Shown in pieces: positions 42,311-50,491 of a DNA stretch of 64,000 nucleotides. Position 1 is the first letter of the stretch. Every line of letters begins with the position of its first letter. Source of the DNA: JAGVSR01 sp031413815 (GTDB lineage: Bacteria > Pseudomonadota > Alphaproteobacteria > Rhizobiales > Hyphomicrobiaceae); NCBI GenBank assembly GCA_031413815.1, contig JANOFU010000058.1:18002-82001 (forward strand), read 5' to 3'. The translations under genes were made by a program, and so were the position numbers. Below the pieces are notes generated by a model, which searched no databases, had not been told where the DNA came from, and saw nothing but the letters and a program-made list of their open reading frames with translations.

Positions 42311-43461
42311 TGAAGGGCACGATGACGATACAGGCTGTGAAAGCCGCGTCTGCCTTGTCGCCGATCGAAGAGATCGTCGAGGAGATGCAGAACGGGCGCA
42401 TGGTTGTGCTCGTCGATGCCGAGGACCGCGAGAACGAGGGCGACCTTGTCATCCCCGCGCAGATGGCGACGCCGGACGCCATCAACTTCATGGCCAAGTA
42501 CGGCCGCGGCCTCATTTGCCTGACGCTCACGCAATCGCGCGCGCAGGACCTTCGGCTTGAGGCCATGGTGCGCGCCAACGCCTCCCGCAATCGCACGGCG
42601 TTTACACAATCGATTGAAGCGCGCGAGGGGATTTCAACCGGCATCTCGGCGTTTGACCGGTCGCGCACCATTTCAACGGCCATTGACCCAGGCAAGGGGG
42701 CCAACGACATCGTGTCTCCGGGGCATGTGTTCCCGCTGGTCGCGCGCGAAGGTGGTGTGCTGGTGCGTGCCGGGCACACGGAGGCTTCGGTCGATCTGGC
42801 GCGGCTCGCAGGACTGCTGCCTGCCGCCGTGATCTGCGAGATTATGAACGACGACGGGACGATGGCGCGGATGCCGGATCTGGTGCCGTTTGCCAAGACA
42901 CACGGCCTCAAGATCGGCGCGATCGAGGACTTGATCGCCTACCGGTTGAAGAATGATCGCATCGTCAAGCCGGTCGCACGAACACGCATTGAAACCAGCA
43001 CGGCAGGGACTTTTGACCTGCACGTATACGAGACCACTGTTGAACCGGCCGAGCATTTGGCGCTGGTCAAGGGCAACGTGCAGAAGGGCGGACCTGTTCT
43101 GGTGCGCGTGCATGCCGTCAACGTGTTGCAGGATCTGATCGGCGTGGGTGGGCTCAGCGAGCCGGGCTCGGCCGTTGCGCAGTCGATGCGTGCCATCGAG
43201 AAAGAGGGCCGCGGTGTCGTGGTTCTCATTCGCGATTTGCGCGCCAAGTCGATGTCGGACTGGGTATTGCGGCAAACCGAACCACACGGCAAGGACGATG
43301 CGGCGAAGGAACGCCGGCAGGTCGAGATCGGGATCGGCTCGCAAATTTTGCGCGATCTTGGGATCAGCGACATGACGCTGCTGACCAATTCGCCGGCGCA
43401 CGTTTACGTCGGGCTTGAAGCTTTCGGGCTGCGCATCACCGGCACGCGGGCAATCGAGTAA
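42310..43461 (+). CDS. ribBA: DHBP synthase with degenerate GTP cyclohydrolase II domain (RibBX-like)
   Basis: A 383-residue protein. The N-terminal domain is a normal 3,4-dihydroxy-2-butanone-4-phosphate synthase: VLVDAEDRENEGDLVIPAQ, FMAKYGRGLICL and HTEASVDLARLAGL. The C-terminal region (about 210-380) has the overall GTP cyclohydrolase II layout but lacks the three zinc cysteines: where a CDCG-type block is expected the sequence reads VHAVNVLQDLIGVGG. The cyclohydrolase activity is thus probably lost and should come from another gene. It overlaps ribE by one base. Confidence 0.88.
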   Translation: MKGTMTIQAVKAASALSPIEEIVEEMQNGRMVVLVDAEDRENEGDLVIPAQMATPDAINFMAKYGRGLICLTLTQSRAQDLRLEAMVRANASRNRTAFTQSIEAREGISTGISAFDRSRTISTAIDPGKGANDIVSPGHVFPLVAREGGVLVRAGHTEASVDLARLAGLLPAAVICEIMNDDGTMARMPDLVPFAKTHGLKIGAIEDLIAYRLKNDRIVKPVARTRIETSTAGTFDLHVYETTVEPAEHLALVKGNVQKGGPVLVRVHAVNVLQDLIGVGGLSEPGSAVAQSMRAIEKEGRGVVVLIRDLRAKSMSDWVLRQTEPHGKDDAAKERRQVEIGIGSQILRDLGISDMTLLTNSPAHVYVGLEAFGLRITGTRAIE

Positions 43462-43466
43462 GCGCG

Positions 43467-43985
43467 ATGGTCCACGAGATATCAAAACGCGGTGGCGGGG
43501 ATTTGGCGTTGCAGACGGGCCCCGGTGTCCGCGTGCTGATTCTTGAGGCGCCCTACTACCAGGATGTCACTGACGAATTGATCAAGGGTGCAACGGCGGT
43601 TCTCGACGGGGCCAAAGTAGGCTATGACCGTTTCGCTGTGCCTGGCGCATTGGAACTTCCCCAAGCCCTGGCCGCGGTCATCGCACAGGGGCTGTTTTCG
43701 CCCGCCCACGGCACACCGGGGTACTCTGGCGTCTTGGCGATCGGATGCGTGATCCGGGGCGAGACATCGCACTACGGCATTGTTTGCAATGCAACGAACC
43801 ACTGGCTGATGGACCTCGCAATTTCACATAAGATTCCACTGGGAAATGCAGTGCTGACTGTTGATACCAAGGACCAAGCGATGGCGCGGGCTACTGGAGG
43901 TGCGGACGGCAAAGGCGGAGACGCCGCGCGCGCATGTCTCCGGCTCGTTTGGCTGGCGGCCAACGTCGGAAAGTACGGCGCATGA
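43467..43985 (+). CDS. ribH: 6,7-dimethyl-8-ribityllumazine synthase
   Basis: A 172-residue protein with the lumazine synthase core: VRVLILEAPYYQDVTDELI, YDRFAVPGALELPQALAAV, VLAIGCVIRGETSHYGIV and a Leu-rich C-terminus (CLRLVWLAANVGKYGA). It makes the substrate of ribE. Its stop overlaps nusB by 4 bp, so the two are translated together. Confidence 0.95.
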   Translation: MVHEISKRGGGDLALQTGPGVRVLILEAPYYQDVTDELIKGATAVLDGAKVGYDRFAVPGALELPQALAAVIAQGLFSPAHGTPGYSGVLAIGCVIRGETSHYGIVCNATNHWLMDLAISHKIPLGNAVLTVDTKDQAMARATGGADGKGGDAARACLRLVWLAANVGKYGA

Positions 43986-44509
43986 AAGCGCAAAAACAAA
44001 AAAAACCGCCGTCCGACGGTCCGATGCCGCGCAGTCAAGCGCGCATGGGCGCTGTGCAGGCGCTCTATCAGATGGATCTGGCGGGCACTGACGTCAGCGA
44101 TGTGATTGGCCAGTTTGAATCCCTGCGCTTTGGTCCGCGCAAGCCAGCGCAATCGGAGGGCGAAGAACCGAGTGCGGATCTTGAGAACGCCGATGCGACG
44201 TTCTTCTCAGAAATCCTGCATGGTGTCGTCCGCCGTCAACGGGACATCGACCCGATGGTCGATGAACAATTGGCGACCGGTTGGCGATTGGTGCGAGTTG
44301 ATTCGATCCTGCGTGCCATTCTGAGAGCCGGCGTGTTTGAGCTGATGGAACGGCCCGACGTGCCTGCGCGCGTCGCCATCAACGAGTACATCAACGTCGC
44401 ACACGCGTTCTTCGATGAAGACGAGCCACGTGTCGTCAACGGCGTTCTCGACAAGCTTGGCCGCCGCTTGCGGCCCGCCGAATTCGAAGGCAAGCGGACG
44501 CCCACATAG
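43982..44509 (+). CDS. nusB: Transcription antitermination factor NusB
   Basis: A 175-residue RNA-binding protein used for rRNA transcription antitermination. The start ATG 43982 overlaps the ribH stop (ATGA). It has a basic N-terminus (MKAQKQKKPPSDG), then ARMGAVQALYQMDLAG, ATGWRLVRVDSILRAILRAGVFELM and VAINEYINVAHAFFDEDEPRVVNGVLDKLGR, all NusB hallmarks. The pairing with ribH is widely conserved in alphaproteobacteria. Confidence 0.95.
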   Translation: MKAQKQKKPPSDGPMPRSQARMGAVQALYQMDLAGTDVSDVIGQFESLRFGPRKPAQSEGEEPSADLENADATFFSEILHGVVRRQRDIDPMVDEQLATGWRLVRVDSILRAILRAGVFELMERPDVPARVAINEYINVAHAFFDEDEPRVVNGVLDKLGRRLRPAEFEGKRTPT

Positions 44510-44522
44510 ACTCGAATCTGGG

Positions 44523-45542
44523 ATGAGCGGCATGTCGGCAGATCTTCCTCGCCGGATTTTGAGCGAAGCTGACTTGATTGCGACGTATCTCGCTCCGCTT
44601 GCCAAGTCGTTTCCCGGCGCGTGGGGACTTCGCGACGATGCGGCGCTCATCACGCCGCCATCCGGGTGTGATTTGGTCGTCACAACGGATGCCGTGGCAG
44701 CTGGTGTTCACTTTTTTCCCGACGATGCCGCCGCAGACATTGGGTGGAAAGCGTTGGCCGTGAATGTCTCAGATCTCGCCGCAAAGGCGGCTGAGCCGTT
44801 GGCCTACCAAATGGCATTGTCGTTCCCTGATGCGCCGGAGCGGCTTTGGATGGCACAGTTTGCCGAGGGACTTGCGGAAGCTCAGGCCACATTCGGTACT
44901 GTTCTATCGGGCGGGGACTGCGATCGCCGGCCGGGACCGCTGTCGGTCACCATCACCGCCTTTGGCAGCGTGCCCAAGGGCCGTGCTGTGCAACGGACCA
45001 CCGCGCGCGCGGGGGATCACTTGTTTGTTTCCGGTACGCTGGGGGATGCAGCACTGGGGCTGAAACTGCGGCGTGATCCTGCGCTTGTGCAGACCTGGAG
45101 CTTGTCGAGCCATGCGAGCGATCATCTGGTGCAACGCTACCTGCGGCCGGCCCCGCGGTTGCACCTTCGCAAGGCGCTTCGCGTGCATGCTGCCGCGGCG
45201 ATGGATCTGTCCGATGGGTTGGCGAAGGACTTATCGCGCATGTGCATCTCATGCGGAGCAGGCGCCCACATCCGCATGCGGGATGTTCCGCTGTCGGACC
45301 CGGCGGCGCAGGTTCTATCCAAAGATGCCAATCAGCTGCAATCGATTCTGTCAGGTGGCGACGACTATGAACTCCTCGTCGCGGTGCGTCCCGGCGACTG
45401 CGGGGCTTTCAAAGATGCAGCGCAATTATCAGGCATTTTGGTCACGGAAATCGGGGTTGTGACCGGTGAAAGCGGCGTTGTGCTTGAAAATCGCGACGGC
45501 AAGGTTGTGCAACTCGGCAACCAAGGCTGGGAGCATTTTTGA
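44523..45542 (+). CDS. thiL: Thiamine-monophosphate kinase
   Basis: A 339-residue ATP-dependent enzyme making thiamine pyrophosphate. It contains RRILSEADLIATYLAPL, DDAALITPPSGCDLVVTTDAVAAGVHF, AVNVSDLAAKAAEPLAYQMAL, VLSGGDCDR, MDLSDGLAKDLSRMC and ILSGGDDYELLVAV, the nucleotide and metal-binding parts of ThiL. Start ATG 44523 gives a family-like N-terminus; 44532 is also possible. It ends the nrdR-rib-nusB series. Confidence 0.93.
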   Translation: MSGMSADLPRRILSEADLIATYLAPLAKSFPGAWGLRDDAALITPPSGCDLVVTTDAVAAGVHFFPDDAAADIGWKALAVNVSDLAAKAAEPLAYQMALSFPDAPERLWMAQFAEGLAEAQATFGTVLSGGDCDRRPGPLSVTITAFGSVPKGRAVQRTTARAGDHLFVSGTLGDAALGLKLRRDPALVQTWSLSSHASDHLVQRYLRPAPRLHLRKALRVHAAAAMDLSDGLAKDLSRMCISCGAGAHIRMRDVPLSDPAAQVLSKDANQLQSILSGGDDYELLVAVRPGDCGAFKDAAQLSGILVTEIGVVTGESGVVLENRDGKVVQLGNQGWEHF

Positions 45543-45772
45543 TGCACTGCGCCCGCATGGCCACACCCAATTGAAGACGCGTCGTCGCACCAGGTATTAC
45601 ATGCATGCGATCCAGTGCTTTGTGAGCGGGAGAGACGTCGCGCGCTCTTGGAAAAGTGTCTTGCTTTGGCCATATGCGTGAAAGACAAGTGCCGTGACGG
45701 TAGCGCCAGCAATCGCTGCCTCGTGATTGACAAGGTGAGCCCATCACGAACGAGTTCCCAATCGGAGACGCT

Positions 45773-47161
45773 ATGCCCGGAAGCGGTCGCAGGACCACGC
45801 GCGCGGGGGCTGTGTCCGCTGCAGCGCGCGGAACGCTGTTGCGCTTTTCCGCACTCGTTGCTGTGTCTGCCGTCGTGTTGTCGGCGATGGCTGTAGCGGC
45901 GCGTGCGCAAGCCAACGAAGCCAACTGGTGGGACGGCATCCCAGGATTTGGTGTGCCGAGCTATTCCAACAAGCCCAAGACGGAAAAGACGCCAGCCAAG
46001 ACCGACGTGCTCAACGATTTGCGCCCCGATAACATTCCGTGGCGCAGCGACGAAATGCTAACGCAAATCGAAGCTGCCGTAGAAAAGTACCGTCAGATTG
46101 TCGCCAAGGGTGGGTGGCCGGTGATCCCGGGTAATCGCATGATGCGGCCGGGCGACGACGATGAGCGCGTGCCGGCCTTGCGCAAGCGGTTGCGGGTGAC
46201 CGGCGAGCTTCGGTCGAGTGGCGGGTTCGACGATTTCAATTTCGACAGCGTGCTGGAAGAGGCCGTGAAGCGGTTCCAGGACCGGCACGGGTTGCGGACC
46301 AGCGGCCGTGTCGACCAGATGACGCTGGCGGCGATGAACATCACGGCCCAGGAGCGCTTGGATCAGCTGCAGGTCAACCGCGACCGGATTGCGGAGCTTC
46401 TACGCACGCCGCTGGAAGAGCGGTACGTGCTGGTCAATGCCGCAGCGTTTCAGCTGGAAGCCGTTGACCGGTTCCAGGTTGAGCAGCGCCACCGCGTCAT
46501 CGTCGGCCGCACGGGGCGCGAAACGCCTGTGCTGCGGGCCATGATCAAGGCGATCAATTTTTTTCCGAATTGGAAAGTGCCCGATAGCGTTGCCCAGCTC
46601 GATGTGTTCCCGCGGCTCGTGAAAGAACCCGAATACCTCGACAAGGAAAAGATCCGCGTATTGGCCGGGGACTTCAATGGTCCTGAGATCAACGCGACGG
46701 CGATTGACTGGTCGACCGCCGATTCCAAGTCGGTCAAGCTGCGGCAGGACCCTGGACCACAAAACGCGCTCGGTCTTGTGCGCATCGACATGCAGAACCC
46801 GGAAGGGGTTTACATGCACGACACTCCCTTGAAGCCGCTGTTTGAACAGCGTGCCCGCGCGTTCAGCGCTGGCTGCGTGCGTGTGCAGGATGTGTTCAAG
46901 CTGGTTGAATGGATTGCCCGGTTCGAGCCCGGTTGGGAGAACCCTGGCCAAGTCGAAGCCGCTTTACAGGCCGGACAAGCGCTTGACGTGGCGTTGACGC
47001 GGCCGGTGCCAGTGTATTTCACCTACGTCACGGCCTGGGCGGAAGCCAATGGCCGCGTCGAATTCCGCACCGACATCTACAACCGCGATGGTAAGCAGTT
47101 TGGTCCGGAGGTGTTCGATCCCGATGCGCCGCCACCGCCGGCCCAGGGCTTGGCGCCATAG
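45773..47161 (+). CDS. L,D-transpeptidase, second copy (YcbB group)
   Basis: A 462-residue exported enzyme related to the one at 33957. Signal segment FSALVAVSAVVLSAMAVAARA, a peptidoglycan-binding-like repeat (VPALRKRLRVTGEL...EAVKRFQDRHGLRTSGRVD) and a catalytic YMHDTPLKPLF plus FSAGCVRVQD block with nucleophile Cys. The C-terminus is Pro-rich (DAPPPPAQGLAP). It would add L,D cross-links to peptidoglycan. It is not adjacent to a regulator gene. Confidence 0.88.
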   Translation: MPGSGRRTTRAGAVSAAARGTLLRFSALVAVSAVVLSAMAVAARAQANEANWWDGIPGFGVPSYSNKPKTEKTPAKTDVLNDLRPDNIPWRSDEMLTQIEAAVEKYRQIVAKGGWPVIPGNRMMRPGDDDERVPALRKRLRVTGELRSSGGFDDFNFDSVLEEAVKRFQDRHGLRTSGRVDQMTLAAMNITAQERLDQLQVNRDRIAELLRTPLEERYVLVNAAAFQLEAVDRFQVEQRHRVIVGRTGRETPVLRAMIKAINFFPNWKVPDSVAQLDVFPRLVKEPEYLDKEKIRVLAGDFNGPEINATAIDWSTADSKSVKLRQDPGPQNALGLVRIDMQNPEGVYMHDTPLKPLFEQRARAFSAGCVRVQDVFKLVEWIARFEPGWENPGQVEAALQAGQALDVALTRPVPVYFTYVTAWAEANGRVEFRTDIYNRDGKQFGPEVFDPDAPPPPAQGLAP

Positions 47162-47178
47162 CTGAGCAGTCGCACCCT

Positions 47179-47196
47179 ATTGAAGGGCCCTTCAAT
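47179..47196. repeat. 18-bp perfect palindrome between ldt gene and tRNAs
   Basis: ATTGAAGGGCCCTTCAAT is its own reverse complement. It lies 18 bp after the L,D-transpeptidase stop and 30 bp past the tRNA-Asn 3' end on the other strand, so it may be a shared bidirectional terminator or a protein-binding site. No T-tract follows. Confidence 0.5.
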
Positions 47197-47226
47197 ACTC
47201 ATTCGAATTCTGATGATTTGGAAAGT

Positions 47227-47301
47227 TGGCTCCGCGGGCTGGGCTCGAACCAGCGACCGTCCGATTAACAGTCGGATGCTCTACCACTGAGCTACCGCGG
47301 A
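47227..47301 (-). tRNA. tRNA-Asn (anticodon GTT)
   Basis: The reverse complement folds as a 75-nt tRNA: 7-bp acceptor TCCGCGG/CCGCGGA, discriminator G, D-arm TAGCTCAGTGGTAGAGC, anticodon loop CTGTTAA, and TTCGAGC T-loop. CCA is encoded at 47227-47229. Confidence 0.95.
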
Positions 47302-47454
47302 ACAATGTGTCGTGTGACTGACGACGCGGCACATAGCAGGTGCTCGCGGTTAGAACCAGTCCTTTAGCGCAAGTCTGGACCCGATACCAGCCGCGCCGAG
47401 CGCCTTTTGGTCGCGCCGGATGAGCGAATGTGCTCAGTGCCAGATCGAGAAGTT

Positions 47455-47528
47455 TGGAGGCCACGCCCGGAATTGAACCGGGGTACGCGGATTTGCAGTC
47501 CGCTACGTAACCACTCCGCCACGTGGCC
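47455..47528 (-). tRNA. tRNA-Cys (anticodon GCA)
   Basis: The reverse complement folds as a 74-nt tRNA with acceptor GGCCACG/CGTGGCC, anticodon loop CTGCAAA, T-loop GGTTCAATTCC and encoded CCA at 47455-47457. It lies about 150 bp upstream of tRNA-Asn in the leftward direction. Confidence 0.95.
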
Positions 47529-47794
47529 CCATCGTTCGTCGTCTCTGTCTGGGCCCTGGGGCTAGGACAAAGGGCGGCGGCAGGAGATTACCTGCCAACC
47601 ATTAAGAACGGCCATGTAGCACAACTGGCGATGGCGGCACAAGCGACCGCGCTCTTGCGGCTTAGGCTCGTCCTTTGGTCAAATTGCGGTCTGGCCGCGA
47701 GCATGGCTCGTGACTAAGGTGCGCCGTCAAAGATTGCGGTCGTGACCCTCGGCGTGAGACGCGGGGGGTGCTCGAACTGCCCTTGGAGATCGAT

Positions 47795-48463
47795 ATGGCG
47801 GACACGGCCCTTCAACGCAAAAACATGGTCGAATCACAAGTGCGCCCGAGTGACGTTACCGATCGCCGGATTGCACGCGCGATGTTGGAGCTGCCACGCG
47901 AGGAGTTTGTGCCCAAAGCGGTGCGGTCTTTGGCGTATATGGACAGTCAAATTCCGCTCCAGCCGGAGGCGGTACGGGGAAGCCGGGCGCTGACGGACGC
48001 GCGGACGCTGGCCAAACTCATTCAACTGTGTGACGTGCAGTCAAATGACATGGTCCTCATTGTGGGTGCCGCAACGGGATACTCGGCCGCTGTGATGTCG
48101 CGACTTGCGCAAACGGTGGTAGCGCTCGAATCCGATGAGCACCTGGCGCAGGAGGCGGCCCGCGTATTGCAGGCCCTCTCGCTCGACAACGTCGTCGTCG
48201 TGCACGGGCAACTTTCAGCGGGCTACGCGAGTGAGGGCCCCTACGACGCTATCCTGATTGATGGCTCCGTAGATGTGGTGCCGGATAGCATTCTCGGCCA
48301 ACTCAAGGACAGCGGACGGTTGGCTGCAGTGGTGGGTGAAAATCGCAACAGCCGGGCGGTCGTCTGGCGGCGGACGGGTACGACGACGGCGCAGACCTAT
48401 GTGTTCGATGCCAGCGCACCCCAATTGCCGGGCTTTGAGCGGGCGTCCAGCTTCGTCTTCTAA
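47795..48463 (+). CDS. Protein-L-isoaspartate O-methyltransferase family protein
   Basis: A 222-residue SAM-dependent protein of the PIMT family starting MADTALQRKNMVESQVRPSDV. It has AMLELPREEFVPKAVRSLAYMD, the SAM motif VLIVGAATGYSAAVMSRLA (in place of the usual G-x-G-x-G-Y) and DAILIDGSVDVVPDSI. The start ATG 47795 has GGAG seven bases upstream. Alphaproteobacterial versions of this protein sit directly upstream of tolC, as here, and may not have true isoaspartyl activity. Confidence 0.85.
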   Translation: MADTALQRKNMVESQVRPSDVTDRRIARAMLELPREEFVPKAVRSLAYMDSQIPLQPEAVRGSRALTDARTLAKLIQLCDVQSNDMVLIVGAATGYSAAVMSRLAQTVVALESDEHLAQEAARVLQALSLDNVVVVHGQLSAGYASEGPYDAILIDGSVDVVPDSILGQLKDSGRLAAVVGENRNSRAVVWRRTGTTTAQTYVFDASAPQLPGFERASSFVF

Positions 48464-48588
48464 GCCGCCCTTAGCCCGGGCCCGGGAGCCGGCAGTGACC
48501 GGTTAACCGGCATTTACAGTTCATTCAGCGAATCAGCCGCCTATCGGACTTGGGGGAGTGCGTCCCCGCGGTCGTAGAGGGGCTGGGT

Positions 48589-50151
48589 ATGCCGGTCGGT
48601 AGAGCGTCGGACAGGGTCCGTGCGAATGTGCGCCAGCGCTGGCTTGCCAGCGTGAGCGCATGCGCGCTTGCGGCCGCCGTTCTGACCGTGCCCGGAGCCG
48701 TGCACGCCGAGACGCTTATTGAAGCCCTATCCGCGGCTTACCGGGATAATCCCCGGCTCGACGCCGAGCGTGCCCGGCTGCGATCGACGGACGAAGACGT
48801 GGCCCGCGCTCAGTCCGGCTACCGGCCCCAGATTGGTGCGTCGGCCGACATCAGCCAAGAACACAACTCATCCAAACCGGCGTCGGCATCGAACGGAATA
48901 CTCGACCCGTGGGGCTACCAGATCAACCTCTCGCAGCCGATCTTCAACGGCTTCCAAACCACCAACTCCGTCAGTGAGGCGGAGGCGTCGGTGCGGGCTG
49001 GCCGCGAGAATTTGCGCTCGGTTGAATCCGAGACGTTGCTCGACACTGTTCGCGCCTATGTCGATGTGGTGCGCGACCAGGCCATTGTCCGCATCCGCGA
49101 TGCCAACGTCTCTGTGTTGAGCCGCGAGCTTGAAGCCGCCGAAATGCGGCGCGCGGCGCGTGAAGTGACCCGGACGGACGTGGCCCAAGCACAGGCCCGC
49201 CGCGCGCGCGCCATTTCAGACTCCGACCTGGCAAAGTCCAATCTCAAGATTGCCCGCGCGCGTTATCAGCAAGTCGTCGGTCATCAGCCAGAGCGCGTGA
49301 CGGCTCCGCCGCTCAAACTGAAAGCCTTGCCGCGGTCGCTGGCCGAGGCTCTTGAGATTGCAGAACGCGAAAGCCCGAATGTCATCTCCGCGCTCTATCG
49401 CGAGGAAGCTGCGCGCTACAACGTCGACAAGATTTGGGGCGAACTCCTGCCGCAGGTCAGCTTGGAGGCGAACTACACGCATCGCAACAACTCCTCGAAT
49501 TTTACTGACGAGCAGGAGCAGGCGAGCATTACCGGACGTGTGACCATGCCACTTTATGAGGGCGGGGAAACGAGGGCACGCGTGCGCCAAGCCAAGCATC
49601 AGCACGTCGGCCGGCTGCAAGAAATCGAGCAAGCGCGATCAGAGACCGAAGCCCAAGTGACGGCTGCGTGGTCCCGCCTGATGGCGGCCCGCTCACAAAT
49701 GCAGTCAGATGACATTCAGGTCGAAGCCAGCCGTACGGCGCTGGAAGGCCCGCGCGAAGAAGAAAAGGTCGGACAACGCAATCTCCTCGACGTTCTCAAT
49801 GCGGAACAGGAATTTTTGGAAGCGCAGGTCCAGTTGGTTTCCACCAAACGCGATCTGGTCGTGGCCGGGTATTCGGTGCTGGCAGCCATCGGCCGGCTGA
49901 CGGGCGAGCATATCGATGTCGGAGGCGTGCTGTACGACCCCGAGCAGCATTACAATGATGCTCGCAATGAGTGGATAAGCACTAACATCACCTATCGCGA
50001 AGTGGGGCTGCCGCGGCAGGCCGTTGTCGAAGGCATTCCAGAGGCCAAAGTGTCGATCGGCGCGCCGCAGATTGAAGTCGTCTCGGAGGAGCCGCCTCCG
50101 CGTCGTCCCGTGCAGCGTGGTCTGCCACGGCTGCGGCCAGCGCAAGACTAA
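48589..50151 (+). CDS. tolC: TolC-family outer-membrane efflux protein, first copy
   Basis: A 520-residue outer-membrane channel protein. Signal sequence (about residues 18-40, ending AVHA), then the TolC alpha-barrel repeats: LIEALSAAYRDNPRLDAERARLRSTDEDVARAQSGYRP, INLSQPIFNGFQTTNSVSEAEASVRAG and, near the end, GQRNLLDVLNAEQEFLEAQVQLV. It works with inner-membrane pumps and type I secretion. It lies 125 bp after the PIMT gene and is followed by a paralogue. ATG 48589 has GAGGGG upstream. Confidence 0.9.
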   Translation: MPVGRASDRVRANVRQRWLASVSACALAAAVLTVPGAVHAETLIEALSAAYRDNPRLDAERARLRSTDEDVARAQSGYRPQIGASADISQEHNSSKPASASNGILDPWGYQINLSQPIFNGFQTTNSVSEAEASVRAGRENLRSVESETLLDTVRAYVDVVRDQAIVRIRDANVSVLSRELEAAEMRRAAREVTRTDVAQAQARRARAISDSDLAKSNLKIARARYQQVVGHQPERVTAPPLKLKALPRSLAEALEIAERESPNVISALYREEAARYNVDKIWGELLPQVSLEANYTHRNNSSNFTDEQEQASITGRVTMPLYEGGETRARVRQAKHQHVGRLQEIEQARSETEAQVTAAWSRLMAARSQMQSDDIQVEASRTALEGPREEEKVGQRNLLDVLNAEQEFLEAQVQLVSTKRDLVVAGYSVLAAIGRLTGEHIDVGGVLYDPEQHYNDARNEWISTNITYREVGLPRQAVVEGIPEAKVSIGAPQIEVVSEEPPPRRPVQRGLPRLRPAQD

Positions 50152-50491
50152 GTTACGGGATTCAAACGCGTTACCCGCGCAACGCGAGAGCCCGGATTAC
50201 CTGAAATGCGATCACCGCCGTAACGAGCGCTGTGTGAAAGATGTCACGGTCCGGCCGCACATCACATTGGCGATCTCCCCAATACTTCAAAGAATCCTAA
50301 TGTTGTCCTACAGATAGCGTCTTGCTGGTGCTGTTGATGACCTGTTGGCAACAGGTCGTGCAGTTGAGAATCGGGTTACGGGTATCTCGGGGCAAGGTCC
50401 GCCTTTGTTGGCGGCGCTCGTCCGGCATCGTCCGGCGAGAGGGGTTTGTACGAGGGGGTCGGTTTTGACGGCTCAAGTCCGGAATCACGCG
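50152..50491. other. Gap between the two tolC genes
   Basis: A 340-bp stretch with no convincing gene or terminator. A GAGGGGG site at about 50452 precedes a TTG at 50465 that is in frame with the second tolC, so part of this region may be its true start. Confidence 0.45.
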
